Of a stretch of DNA of 64,000 nt, positions 1 through 8,249 are shown one piece after another. Each line of letters begins with the position of its first letter. Position 1 is the stretch's first letter. Below the pieces are notes generated by a model. The model worked only from the letters and a program-made list of their open reading frames with translations. It made no database searches and was not told where the DNA came from. The position numbers were made by a program, and so were the translations under genes. Source of the stretch: Ignavibacteriaceae bacterium (GTDB lineage Bacteria > Bacteroidota > Ignavibacteria > Ignavibacteriales > Ignavibacteriaceae); assembly GCA_013042995.1 (NCBI GenBank), contig JABDPB010000073.1, positions 1 to 64,000 on the forward strand. Direction: 5' to 3'.

Positions 1-1395
1 AGATGTTTTATAAATGATACTCCTGTAAACTTAAACGTTGTGAAGGAAATTGGAAATTTACTTGTTGATTTGCACGGGCAGCATGAACACCAATCACTCC
101 TGCGAACAGAGACCCACATCGATTATCTCGACGAGTTCGGTGATTACCAGCCACTTATCCAGCAATTTAAAAATGCATATTCGGAAATAAGTAAAAAAGA
201 CAATGAATTAAAAGATTTGCAGAAAAAGGAAGAGAATATTAAAGAGAAAAAAGATTTTTATTCATTTCAGATAAAAGAAATTGATAATATTTCACCCGAA
301 GAAAATGAAGATGAAAAACTAAACGAAGAATTAAAAATTCTTGAAAACTCAGAGAAAATTGCTGAACTGGCATCGGAAATTTATACACTTCTTTACGAAT
401 CGGAGAGTTCTGTGCAGGATGCACTCTCAAAAGTTAAGAATCATCTACAAAAACTAAGTGAAATTGATAAAACATTTTCAGATGCTGTGGCCGAATCGGA
501 ATCTGCCCTCGCACAAATCGAAGACATTTCAAGTTTAGTGAGAAACTACAATTCAAGGTTAAATCTTAATCCTGAAGAACTAGAAGAGAAAAGAGAAAGG
601 CTTGGTGCAATAAATCTTCTAAAGAAAAAATATGGCGGCTCAGTAAAAAGTATACTTGAGCATAGAAAAAAAATTGGTGATGAGGTTGATCTTGCAGAAA
701 ACTTTGCAGAGAAAATCAATGAAATCTCAAATCAAATTTTTGAGTTAAGGGAAAATGCAGGCAGCATTGCAAAAAAAATATCAAAACAGAGAGAGCAAAC
801 GGCGAAAATTGTTAAAAAAGGAATCGAACAAAATTTAAAAGAGCTCGGAATTCAAAATCCCGAATTCAAAACGGAAATTGAAAATCATATGGCTGAAAAA
901 GACACAGGAGTTTTTGCAGATGGAAAATTTTTCAATACAACATCCAGAGGAATGGATGAAGTGGAGTTTTACATCTCTACAAATCCGGGAGAAGATTTAA
1001 AGCCGCTGCCAAAAGTCGCTTCAGGCGGCGAGATTTCGAGAGTTATGCTTTCTCTAAAATCTACACTTGCTAAAAACGATAAACTTCCGCTTTTAATTTT
1101 TGATGAAATTGATGTTGGTATAAGTGGAAGAATTGCACAAAAAGTTGGTAATGCGTTAAAAGAACTTTCAAAATATCATCAGATAATTTCAATTACACAC
1201 CTCCCTCAAATTGCCGGATTGGCGGATAGTCACTACTCAATTGAAAAATCGAAAAAAGACGACAGAGTTGTCAGTTCCATAAAGAAGCTCAAAAAATCTG
1301 AGCAAATTACGGAAGTAGCAAAGCTGCTAAGCGGTGAAAAAGTTACCGAAGCCAGCCTTAAAACAGCCCGTGAATTAGTTGTATCGAAGGAATAA
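1..1395 (+). CDS. recN: DNA repair protein RecN, 3' part (5' end outside the window)
   Basis: The reading frame is open from base 1, so this is the C-terminal ~464 residues of a protein usually about 550-570 residues long. RecN is an SMC-like ATPase that acts early in double-strand break repair. The visible part opens with the conserved VDLHGQHEHQ segment of the N-terminal head, continues through a long lysine/glutamate-rich coiled coil, and ends with the second half of the ATPase head: ABC signature SGGEISRVM, Walker B LLIFDEID, and the ITHLPQIA switch. A GTG at 40 is in frame, but the homology runs upstream of it, so it is not the start. No frameshift is seen. Confidence 0.95.
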   Translation, partial: RCFINDTPVNLNVVKEIGNLLVDLHGQHEHQSLLRTETHIDYLDEFGDYQPLIQQFKNAYSEISKKDNELKDLQKKEENIKEKKDFYSFQIKEIDNISPEENEDEKLNEELKILENSEKIAELASEIYTLLYESESSVQDALSKVKNHLQKLSEIDKTFSDAVAESESALAQIEDISSLVRNYNSRLNLNPEELEEKRERLGAINLLKKKYGGSVKSILEHRKKIGDEVDLAENFAEKINEISNQIFELRENAGSIAKKISKQREQTAKIVKKGIEQNLKELGIQNPEFKTEIENHMAEKDTGVFADGKFFNTTSRGMDEVEFYISTNPGEDLKPLPKVASGGEISRVMLSLKSTLAKNDKLPLLIFDEIDVGISGRIAQKVGNALKELSKYHQIISITHLPQIAGLADSHYSIEKSKKDDRVVSSIKKLKKSEQITEVAKLLSGEKVTEASLKTARELVVSKE

Positions 1396-1462
1396 TTTTT
1401 GCTGAATTTGACTAATAATTAAGAATAATAAATCAGAAAACTTCTTTGGAAAATTATTAATT

Positions 1463-2512
1463 ATGGCAAAAATGAAAACTTACTTATGGGCTTTGTTTCT
1501 AATTCCTTCAATTGGTATTTACTCACAATCAATTGAAGAGACACTCTCTTATCTTTCCTCGGATGCAGCAACAGAATATTCCCAGCCTGCAGTAACTGCC
1601 TTTGGATCGAATATGAGTTCTGGCTGGTTTACAGGCTTACCACCCACGTCGACTGTCGGCTTTCATGCGCGTTTAAGATTTGTGGGTGTTGGTTCACTTT
1701 TTACGGATGACGTAAGAAGGTTTTCTACAACTGGTCAGTTTCAGTACACTTCACAGCAAGCCAACGATATTTTAATTGCTTCCGGTTTAGATCCATCATT
1801 TATTCCAAATTATGATGAAATTAGAAATGAACTGCTTAATCAGGTTTGGGACGTAAGAATTGAAGGTCCAACTATAACCGGCAGCGCAAATGAATTTGTA
1901 ACAGTTGAATTTCCTGGAACAACCATTCAGGGTGTAACAATTAATCCATACGTAGTTGAAATGACTGATGTAAAGGGATTCTTAAATAATAGCGATATGC
2001 TGCCAACTCCCGCACTGCAATTGGATCTTTCCGGTTTTATTGGAACTGGTGTGTCAGTAAGATATTTCTCAGGTGTAAACATTAGTAATTTAGGAAAGAT
2101 GAATGTTTGGGGTGCGGGCTTTGTACACAATATTAATTATTGGTTTGAAGACCCAATACCGATTGATATTGGTTTTGGATACTACTTTCAACGTTTTGAC
2201 ATTGGAGATTCGTTTAAGAATACGGCATCACAGCTAGGACTTTACATATCCAAAAGTATTGGTACCATTGTTTCAATTGTTCCTTACATGGGGTTGACTT
2301 ACGAATCATCTAAGTCAAAACTTGATTATGACTACAGGTTTGATACCCCTACAGGCCCACAAGAAATAAATCTTTCAATTGATTATGAAGGGGAGAATCT
2401 TGTAGGACTGACAGTTGGTGCAACGATTATATTTCCTGTAATTAGTCTAAATTTTGATTATAAAGTTGCGCAATCACAAACCGGAACAATTGGAATCGGT
2501 TTTGGTTTCTAA
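1463..2512 (+). CDS. Secreted/outer-membrane beta-barrel-like protein (DUF6588-like)
   Basis: A 349-residue protein with an N-terminal signal peptide (hydrophobic stretch after MKTYLWALF, likely cleavage near YSQS). The rest alternates glycine and aromatic residues in short strands and ends in GIGFGF with a terminal aromatic, as outer-membrane barrels do. The motif order resembles the DUF6588 family known from Bacteroidota; that assignment is from memory of the family and is moderate. The first ATG (1463) and an ATG three codons later are both possible starts. It lies 67 nt after recN and 68 nt before hemW, all co-directional. No substrate can be assigned. Confidence 0.7.
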   Translation: MAKMKTYLWALFLIPSIGIYSQSIEETLSYLSSDAATEYSQPAVTAFGSNMSSGWFTGLPPTSTVGFHARLRFVGVGSLFTDDVRRFSTTGQFQYTSQQANDILIASGLDPSFIPNYDEIRNELLNQVWDVRIEGPTITGSANEFVTVEFPGTTIQGVTINPYVVEMTDVKGFLNNSDMLPTPALQLDLSGFIGTGVSVRYFSGVNISNLGKMNVWGAGFVHNINYWFEDPIPIDIGFGYYFQRFDIGDSFKNTASQLGLYISKSIGTIVSIVPYMGLTYESSKSKLDYDYRFDTPTGPQEINLSIDYEGENLVGLTVGATIIFPVISLNFDYKVAQSQTGTIGIGFGF

Positions 2513-2580
2513 CAATAGGTTTTTTATTGATTAAATTTCTCTATAATTTCATAAAAAGAAATTATTTTTGAAATTTTAAT

Positions 2581-3711
2581 TTGATAAAAACAGCTTGCTA
2601 TATTCACATTCCTTTTTGTGACCACAAGTGTATTTACTGCGATTTTTATTCTATTATAACCTCCGATAATATTAATCCATTCTTAAAATCAATTGAAAAA
2701 GAAATTAATTATTTTTCATCGAAGCATTCAAAAAACAGGGAACTCATTTCAATTTATTTCGGAGGCGGAACACCCTCGCTAATGGAGACCGATTACATTA
2801 AACAAATTATTTGTTTGGTTAAGAAGAATTTTACCGTAAATGAAGCAGCGGAAATAACTATTGAAACAAACCCCGGTACAGTAAGTTTAGATAAATTGAA
2901 AAGATTTAAAGAATCCGGTATTAACAGAATCAGTATTGGTATTCAATCTTTTGATGATGAAGAGTTAAAATTTTTAACGAGAATTCACAATTACAAAACT
3001 GCAATTGAAACAGTAAATAACGCTTACAACGCAGGCTTTGGAAATATTTCAATTGATTTAATTTTCAATCTTCCAAATCAAACGAAAAAAAAATGGAAGG
3101 AAAATTTAGTTAAAGCAATTGATCTTCCAATTAAACACATTTCAGCGTACAGTTTAATATTGGAAAGAGGAACAATTTTAAATAAAATGGTTTTGGATGG
3201 AAAAGTTGAGTTGCAAGATGCAGATTACGATGCAAATCTTTATGAAACCACAATCGAATTTTTAGATCAAAAAGGTTTTTATCAGTACGAAGTTTCAAAC
3301 TTTACTAAACCAGATTACGAATGCGTTCATAACAATGCTTACTGGCGTTATGGTGAATACTTTGGATTAGGAACATCTGCGCATTCATTCATCAATAAAA
3401 AAAGATGGTGGAATTTTTCAAGTTTAAAAAAATACATAAGTGAAATTGAACTGTGCGGACAAGCAATTGCAGGGTCTGAAATTATAACTGCAGAAAAAGA
3501 ATTGGATGAATATGTAATGCTTGCATTGCGCAGCTCCGGATTGAACTTAAATGAATTTAGCGAAAGATTTGGAGTTGCGTGGTTAGAGAAAAAAAATTCT
3601 TATTTTAATCTCTTAGAGAAGAAAAAACTTTTGGAAATTACTAACGGCAGCATAAAATTAACTGGAACAGGTTACGCTGTCTGCGATGAAATACTAAAAG
3701 AAATTTTATAA
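2581..3711 (+). CDS. hemW: Radical SAM heme chaperone HemW
   Basis: A 376-residue radical SAM protein. The N-terminus has the HemW form of the 4Fe-4S motif, PFCDHKCIYCDF, with cysteines 13, 17 and 20. It is followed by the glycine-rich SAM segment YFGGGTPS and, further on, HNNAYWRYGEYFGLGTSAHSF-type residues that mark HemW rather than the oxygen-independent coproporphyrinogen oxidase HemN. HemW inserts heme into apoproteins; many annotations still call it coproporphyrinogen oxidase. The start codon is TTG: there is no ATG between it and the cysteine motif, and the predicted N-terminus (MIKTACYIHIPFC) matches the family length. It is 15 nt upstream of the symporter gene. Confidence 0.92.
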   Translation: MIKTACYIHIPFCDHKCIYCDFYSIITSDNINPFLKSIEKEINYFSSKHSKNRELISIYFGGGTPSLMETDYIKQIICLVKKNFTVNEAAEITIETNPGTVSLDKLKRFKESGINRISIGIQSFDDEELKFLTRIHNYKTAIETVNNAYNAGFGNISIDLIFNLPNQTKKKWKENLVKAIDLPIKHISAYSLILERGTILNKMVLDGKVELQDADYDANLYETTIEFLDQKGFYQYEVSNFTKPDYECVHNNAYWRYGEYFGLGTSAHSFINKKRWWNFSSLKKYISEIELCGQAIAGSEIITAEKELDEYVMLALRSSGLNLNEFSERFGVAWLEKKNSYFNLLEKKKLLEITNGSIKLTGTGYAVCDEILKEIL

Positions 3712-3726
3712 ATCTTTACACTATTA

Positions 3727-4941
3727 ATGCTTAAGATTAAACTTCACTGGCAAATTTTATTTGCACTTGTAATTGCAATTTTATATGGATTGTATTTAAC
3801 TGAGTACGCTTATTTAGTTACGTGGATGGGAGTTTTATTCCTTCGTGCCCTGCAGATGATTATTATTCCGCTAATTCTCACTTCTATTATTTCGGGTGTA
3901 ACAAATATTGGCGATGCACACAATCTGGGCAGACTCGGATTCAAAACTATTTCCTACTACATCACAACTAGTCTTTTTGCAATTGTAACGGGATTAGTTT
4001 TCGTAAATCTAATTCAACCTGGTGTTGGTGCCGATTTAGGATTAAAGAAGGATGTACCAGAACTTGCAGCTTCTTCCGGCGACTTGTGGGAACTTGTTCT
4101 GCGGATGATACCTACAAACATATTTGAAGCTTTTGTCTCTTTTGATATTCTTGCAATAATTGTTTTTTCTATTCTATTTGGATTTTTTATAACAAGAGTT
4201 GGTGAAAAACCGAAAGAATTTTTAACAACTTTATTTAATTCCGGTTTTGAAGTGATGATGAAGTTAACACATTTTGTTATCCGGTTTACGCCGCTTGGAA
4301 TTCTTGGAATTGTAGTTGGGGTTGTTGCAGAGCAAAGAGAAAATTTAGTTGAAGTGTTAGGCAGCCTTGGAAAATATTCAATTACCGTTTTGATCGGGTT
4401 GTTCATTCATGGCGCCATCACTTTACCCTTAATTATTGGAACTGTTGGCAAAGTAAATCCTTGGAAACATTTTCAAGCAGTGACAACACCACTGCTAACT
4501 GCATTTTCAACGCGTTCATCTTCTGCAACATTACCGCTCACTATTGATGCGGTTGAAAACAATTCAGGCGTTTCAAATAAAATTTCTAGTTTTGTACTTC
4601 CGCTTGGGGCTACAATTAATATGGACGGCACAGCACTTTACGAATGTGTAGCAGCAATGTTTATAGCACAGGCTTACGCAATTGAACTGGGATTTTTACA
4701 GCAAATGATTGTAGTGATTACCGCACTATTAGCTTCAATTGGTGCTGCAGGAATTCCAATGGCTGGTTTGGTCATGATTTCTGTTATTCTAACTGCGGCT
4801 GGCTTGCCCCTTGAAGGCGTTGGATTAATCCTGGCAGTTGATCCATTTCTTGATATGTGCAGAACGAGCGTAAATGTGTGGAGCGACTCTTGTGGGACGG
4901 TAACAATTGCAAAAACTGAAGGGGAAAATCTTAATGTTTAA
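3727..4941 (+). CDS. Dicarboxylate/amino acid:cation symporter (DAACS/GltP-DctA family)
   Basis: A 404-residue inner-membrane transporter with about eight membrane helices and two re-entrant loops. Family hallmarks are all present: the serine-rich hairpin STRSSSATLPLT, the cation-binding NMDGTALYE, the second hairpin IGAAGIPMAG, and the C-terminal DPFLDMCRTSVNVWSDS carrying the substrate-contacting Asp/Arg/Asn residues. Family members import glutamate, aspartate or C4-dicarboxylates with Na+ or H+. The exact substrate cannot be read. It follows hemW by 15 nt, so the two are probably co-transcribed, although their functions are unrelated. Confidence 0.9.
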   Translation: MLKIKLHWQILFALVIAILYGLYLTEYAYLVTWMGVLFLRALQMIIIPLILTSIISGVTNIGDAHNLGRLGFKTISYYITTSLFAIVTGLVFVNLIQPGVGADLGLKKDVPELAASSGDLWELVLRMIPTNIFEAFVSFDILAIIVFSILFGFFITRVGEKPKEFLTTLFNSGFEVMMKLTHFVIRFTPLGILGIVVGVVAEQRENLVEVLGSLGKYSITVLIGLFIHGAITLPLIIGTVGKVNPWKHFQAVTTPLLTAFSTRSSSATLPLTIDAVENNSGVSNKISSFVLPLGATINMDGTALYECVAAMFIAQAYAIELGFLQQMIVVITALLASIGAAGIPMAGLVMISVILTAAGLPLEGVGLILAVDPFLDMCRTSVNVWSDSCGTVTIAKTEGENLNV

Positions 4942-5028
4942 TACATAGAATCCATTCGATTTTGGCTTCCATTTTGTAGGCAGAAACAATTATATTTCCT
5001 AATTAAATCGTAATTAAATGGTGTTAAT

Positions 5029-7443
5029 ATGAAATCTGTACTTTTATTTGTTCTGTTGGTTTTTACTTTATCTGTCTTCCCACAAAATATTAAAAAAGTA
5101 AAATTATTCATTAACAATGAAACCGATATTCAAAAAGTGGTTTCTCTTCAGCTCGATCTAGAGCACTCAATTGTAGATAAAGAAGGAAATGTATCTTTAT
5201 TCGTTGATGAAAAAGAATTCCAAAATTTGATTCAATCTAATTTGAGTTATGAAATATTAATTGATGATTGGAAGCAGTATTACAATTCACTTCCTGTTCC
5301 AACTGAAATAGAAAAACAAATTATAAAGTCAGAAAGTGAAAATCTGTTTGGAGTAACCGGATTTGATTTTGGCTCGATGGGGGGCTATTACACTCTGGCA
5401 GAAATTGAAGCAGATTTGGATGAAATGTTTCAACTGTATCCAAATCTTATCACACAAAAATATTCTATCGGAACAAGTGTTGAAGGCAGAACAATTTGGG
5501 CAGTAAAGATTTCGGATAATCCAAATATAAATGAAAATGAACCAAGCGTTGGATTCGATGCATTGGTGCATGCACGTGAGCCGCAATCAATGGCAACGCA
5601 GATGTATTTTATGTGGTACCTGCTGGAAAATTACGGCACCGATCCAACTGTCACCTATTTAGTGGATAACCGGGAAATTTACTGTGTTCCATGTTTTAAT
5701 CCCGATGGCTACGAATATAATAGGCAGACGGATCCTAATGGCGGTGGATGGTGGAGAAAAAACAGACGTGACAATGGCGGCAGCTGTTATGGTGTAGATC
5801 TAAACAGAAACTTTGGATATATGTGGGGATATGATAACATAGGCTCAAGCCCCGATCCTTGTGATAACACTTACAGGGGATCCTCCGCATTTTCAGAACC
5901 GGAAGCACAAGCTATTAGAGATCTTGCAATTCTTAAAAATTATGGAACCCACTTCAATATGCATTCATATGGTAATTACTATTTATACCCGTGGGGCTAC
6001 ATTGATCAGCAAACTCCCGACTCATCAACTTACAGGGAATTTGCAAGTGATATGGGGAATCTTAGCGGTTATGCTTACGGAACAGGTCCGCAGCTTTTAG
6101 GATATCCATCAAACGGAAGTGTACGTGATTGGATGTACGGTGGGCAAACTGATAAGAATAAAATTTTCGGCTATACAATAGAGATTGGTCCGGAATTCTG
6201 GCCAAACCAAAATCAAATATTCCCAATTGCACAGCAAAATGTTTTATCAAATATGTACCACGCTTTTGTAGCAGGCGAATATGTTCAGCTTGTTAACCCT
6301 AATTTCGATAGAGAATATTTTATTCCTGCAGATGCAGTTGAACTCACACCAGAATTTAAAAATAAAGGATTAGCTACTGCTTACAACTTAACATTTGAAC
6401 TTAGTTCACCAAGCCAATATATAACAATAAACAGTGGCAATGCTTCCTTAGATTCCTTAGAAGCGAGAACAGCTTCAACTCTTACAACACCTTTTTCTTT
6501 TGTAATTTCAATTTCTGCTCCGCTTGAAGAAGAAATTCCGATTGTTTTAACGACCCGGGTTAATGGAGATATAGTTGCAAGTGATACAACAACTATAATC
6601 ATCGGTTTCCCGGTTTTCATTTTTGAAGATTTAGCAAACGATCCTGCTGTAAATTGGACGATAACTGCGTCCCCATCTTCCCCTAAGTGGGATGAAACAA
6701 TCGAAGCATTTTACTCTGCTCCTAATTCTTATACAGACAGTAAAAACCAAAACTACAGGAACAATGCTACAGTGACCATGACTTTAACTAGTGCTTTAAA
6801 CTTGTCCGGCTACACAAATCCGCGATTAAGATTTTATACTCAATTTAATATTGAAAGTAATTGGGATTATGGCTGGGTTAGAGTTTCTACAAACAACGGT
6901 TCATCTTGGACTGCACTAGAAGGATATTACACTGAACCGGGCGAAGGCAGTTTTCAACCAAACGGGCAGCCGGTTTACGATGGTGTTATATCTGATTGGG
7001 TAAAAGAAGAAATAAGTCTGGCCAGTCATGTCAGTTCACAATTAAAATTACAGTTTCAATTAAGAACTGATGGTGGAGTGACAAGAGACGGCTGGTTTAT
7101 TGATGACATTGGAATTTTTATTTACACAATTCCAACTGATAATTCGAGCAATGACGGGCAGGTATATACTTTCTCTTTAGATCAGAATTTTCCAAATCCG
7201 TTTAACCCAACTACAAAAATTAATTACACTATCCCTTCTGCAGGAACTTCTTCTATGAAGCTCGTGCTGTTAAAAGTTTACGACGTTTTAGGCAACGAAA
7301 TTGCGGTATTGGTAAACAAAGAACAGGTGGCAGGAAATTATGAAGTAGAGTTCGATGCAACTAACCTAAGCAGCGGAACCTATTTTTATAAATTAGTTTC
7401 CGGCTCGTTTGTAGAAACTAAGAAGATGTTATTAATAAAGTAA
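5029..7443 (+). CDS. Secreted M14 zinc carboxypeptidase with MAM-like domain and type IX sorting signal
   Basis: An 804-residue exported protein. Residues 1-18 are a signal peptide. Residues ~115-420 form an M14 peptidase domain with zinc ligands H181, E184 (HAREP) and H312 (MHSYG), substrate-binding R246 (WRKNRR) and NR in DLNRNF, and catalytic E385 (YTIEIG). A beta domain follows, then ~610-700 a jelly-roll of the kind attached to secreted peptidases (MAM/immune-inhibitor-A-like, ending RDGWFIDDIGI). Residues ~717-804 are the sorting domain starting LDQNFPNPFNP and ending MLLIK, which sends cargo through the type IX secretion system in this phylum. Probable role is extracellular peptide degradation. 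A hairpin overlapping the converging gene may terminate it. Confidence 0.93.
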   Translation: MKSVLLFVLLVFTLSVFPQNIKKVKLFINNETDIQKVVSLQLDLEHSIVDKEGNVSLFVDEKEFQNLIQSNLSYEILIDDWKQYYNSLPVPTEIEKQIIKSESENLFGVTGFDFGSMGGYYTLAEIEADLDEMFQLYPNLITQKYSIGTSVEGRTIWAVKISDNPNINENEPSVGFDALVHAREPQSMATQMYFMWYLLENYGTDPTVTYLVDNREIYCVPCFNPDGYEYNRQTDPNGGGWWRKNRRDNGGSCYGVDLNRNFGYMWGYDNIGSSPDPCDNTYRGSSAFSEPEAQAIRDLAILKNYGTHFNMHSYGNYYLYPWGYIDQQTPDSSTYREFASDMGNLSGYAYGTGPQLLGYPSNGSVRDWMYGGQTDKNKIFGYTIEIGPEFWPNQNQIFPIAQQNVLSNMYHAFVAGEYVQLVNPNFDREYFIPADAVELTPEFKNKGLATAYNLTFELSSPSQYITINSGNASLDSLEARTASTLTTPFSFVISISAPLEEEIPIVLTTRVNGDIVASDTTTIIIGFPVFIFEDLANDPAVNWTITASPSSPKWDETIEAFYSAPNSYTDSKNQNYRNNATVTMTLTSALNLSGYTNPRLRFYTQFNIESNWDYGWVRVSTNNGSSWTALEGYYTEPGEGSFQPNGQPVYDGVISDWVKEEISLASHVSSQLKLQFQLRTDGGVTRDGWFIDDIGIFIYTIPTDNSSNDGQVYTFSLDQNFPNPFNPTTKINYTIPSAGTSSMKLVLLKVYDVLGNEIAVLVNKEQVAGNYEVEFDATNLSSGTYFYKLVSGSFVETKKMLLIK

Positions 7444-7462
7444 TCAGAAATCAAACTATATT

Positions 7463-8134
7463 TTATTCAAAAAAGCTGGAGATCTCTTCCAGCTTTTTCT
7501 TTTTTATATCCGGAACTTTTACCTCATTTGACGGATAACCAACTACAAGCAAAAGAAACGGTCTTTCATTTTTGGGTCTATCTAAAATATCATTTAAAAA
7601 GTTCATAGGACTTGGAGTGTGTGTAAGTGATGCTAATCCAGCATTGTGAATCGCGGTTATTAACATTCCAGTTGCAATTCCTGTTGATTCCATTGCATAG
7701 TACTGTTTAATATGTCTCCCATCTGGAAGCGGATCATAACTTTTATAAAATATTGCGATCAAAAATGGTGCTGTTTCTAAAAAGGGCTTATTTGAATCAG
7801 TGCCAAGCGGTTTAAGTGTTTCCAGCCATTCTTCTGGTGCACGTTTGCTGTAAAATTCTTTTTCTTCCTCTTCGGCAGCTATTCTTATTTTCTTTTTTAA
7901 TACGGGATTTGAAACAACAACAAAATGCCACGGCTGCAAATTTGCCCCGCTAGGCGCGGAACCGGCTGCCTTTATACAATTTTCAATTACTTCTCTTGGT
8001 ACAGCTGCATCTGAAAAATCTCTAACTGTTCTTCTTTTCTTCAAATCAGAACAGAATTCAACTGATCGCTTAAGCATTTCACTAGTTGAATATTTTTTAA
8101 AATCTATTAACGGAATGAATTTTGGTTTTGCCAT
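7463..8134 (-). CDS. Nitroreductase family FMN-dependent oxidoreductase
   Basis: A 223-residue nitroreductase-fold protein. Typical features are the FMN-phosphate contact RRTVRDFSDAAVP near residue 35, the APSGANLQPWHFVVV segment, GIATGMLITAIHNAGLASLTHTPSP in the second half, and LLLVVGYPSNEV near the C-terminus. Members bind FMN and reduce nitroaromatics, quinones or flavins with NAD(P)H; some reductively dehalogenate iodotyrosine, and the overall pattern here (long loop with EEWLETLKPLGT) resembles that branch. The substrate is not determined. It is a single gene, cytosolic, converging on the M14 peptidase with only 19 nt between the stops. Confidence 0.88.
   Translation of the reverse strand: MAKPKFIPLIDFKKYSTSEMLKRSVEFCSDLKKRRTVRDFSDAAVPREVIENCIKAAGSAPSGANLQPWHFVVVSNPVLKKKIRIAAEEEEKEFYSKRAPEEWLETLKPLGTDSNKPFLETAPFLIAIFYKSYDPLPDGRHIKQYYAMESTGIATGMLITAIHNAGLASLTHTPSPMNFLNDILDRPKNERPFLLLVVGYPSNEVKVPDIKKKKLEEISSFFE
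7470..7498 (+). terminator. Hairpin terminator for the M14 gene, embedded in the 3' end of the converging nitroreductase gene
   Basis: Arms aaaaagctgga (7470-7480) and tccagcttttt (7488-7498) pair perfectly over 11 bp around a 7-nt loop, followed by more thymines on the plus strand. The hairpin also encodes the last residues of the minus-strand nitroreductase (KKKLEEISSFFE), so the sequence is both coding and terminator-like. Confidence 0.7.
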
Positions 8135-8195
8135 GGTAATTTGGTTTTCTGAAAAATATTTTATTCAAAGATAAATACTAATATTATTTTATAAT

Positions 8196-8222
8196 AAAAA
8201 AGGCGATCTAAATCGACCGCCT
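8196..8222 (-). terminator. Hairpin terminator after the beta-propeller gene
   Basis: Read on the minus strand, aggcg...cgcct arms with an inner atcg/cgat pairing are followed by a run of seven thymines (plus-strand A-run 8196-8201). It sits 28 nt past the stop of the minus-strand gene ending at 8250. Confidence 0.65.
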
Positions 8223-8249
8223 ATAAATAAAATTTATTTTATCAACATA

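Noticed and set aside
4014-4406. 130-codon antisense open frame in the symporter gene
   Set aside because: Shadow of the symporter, with serine/threonine/proline-rich composition from the reverse complement; no signal or RBS.
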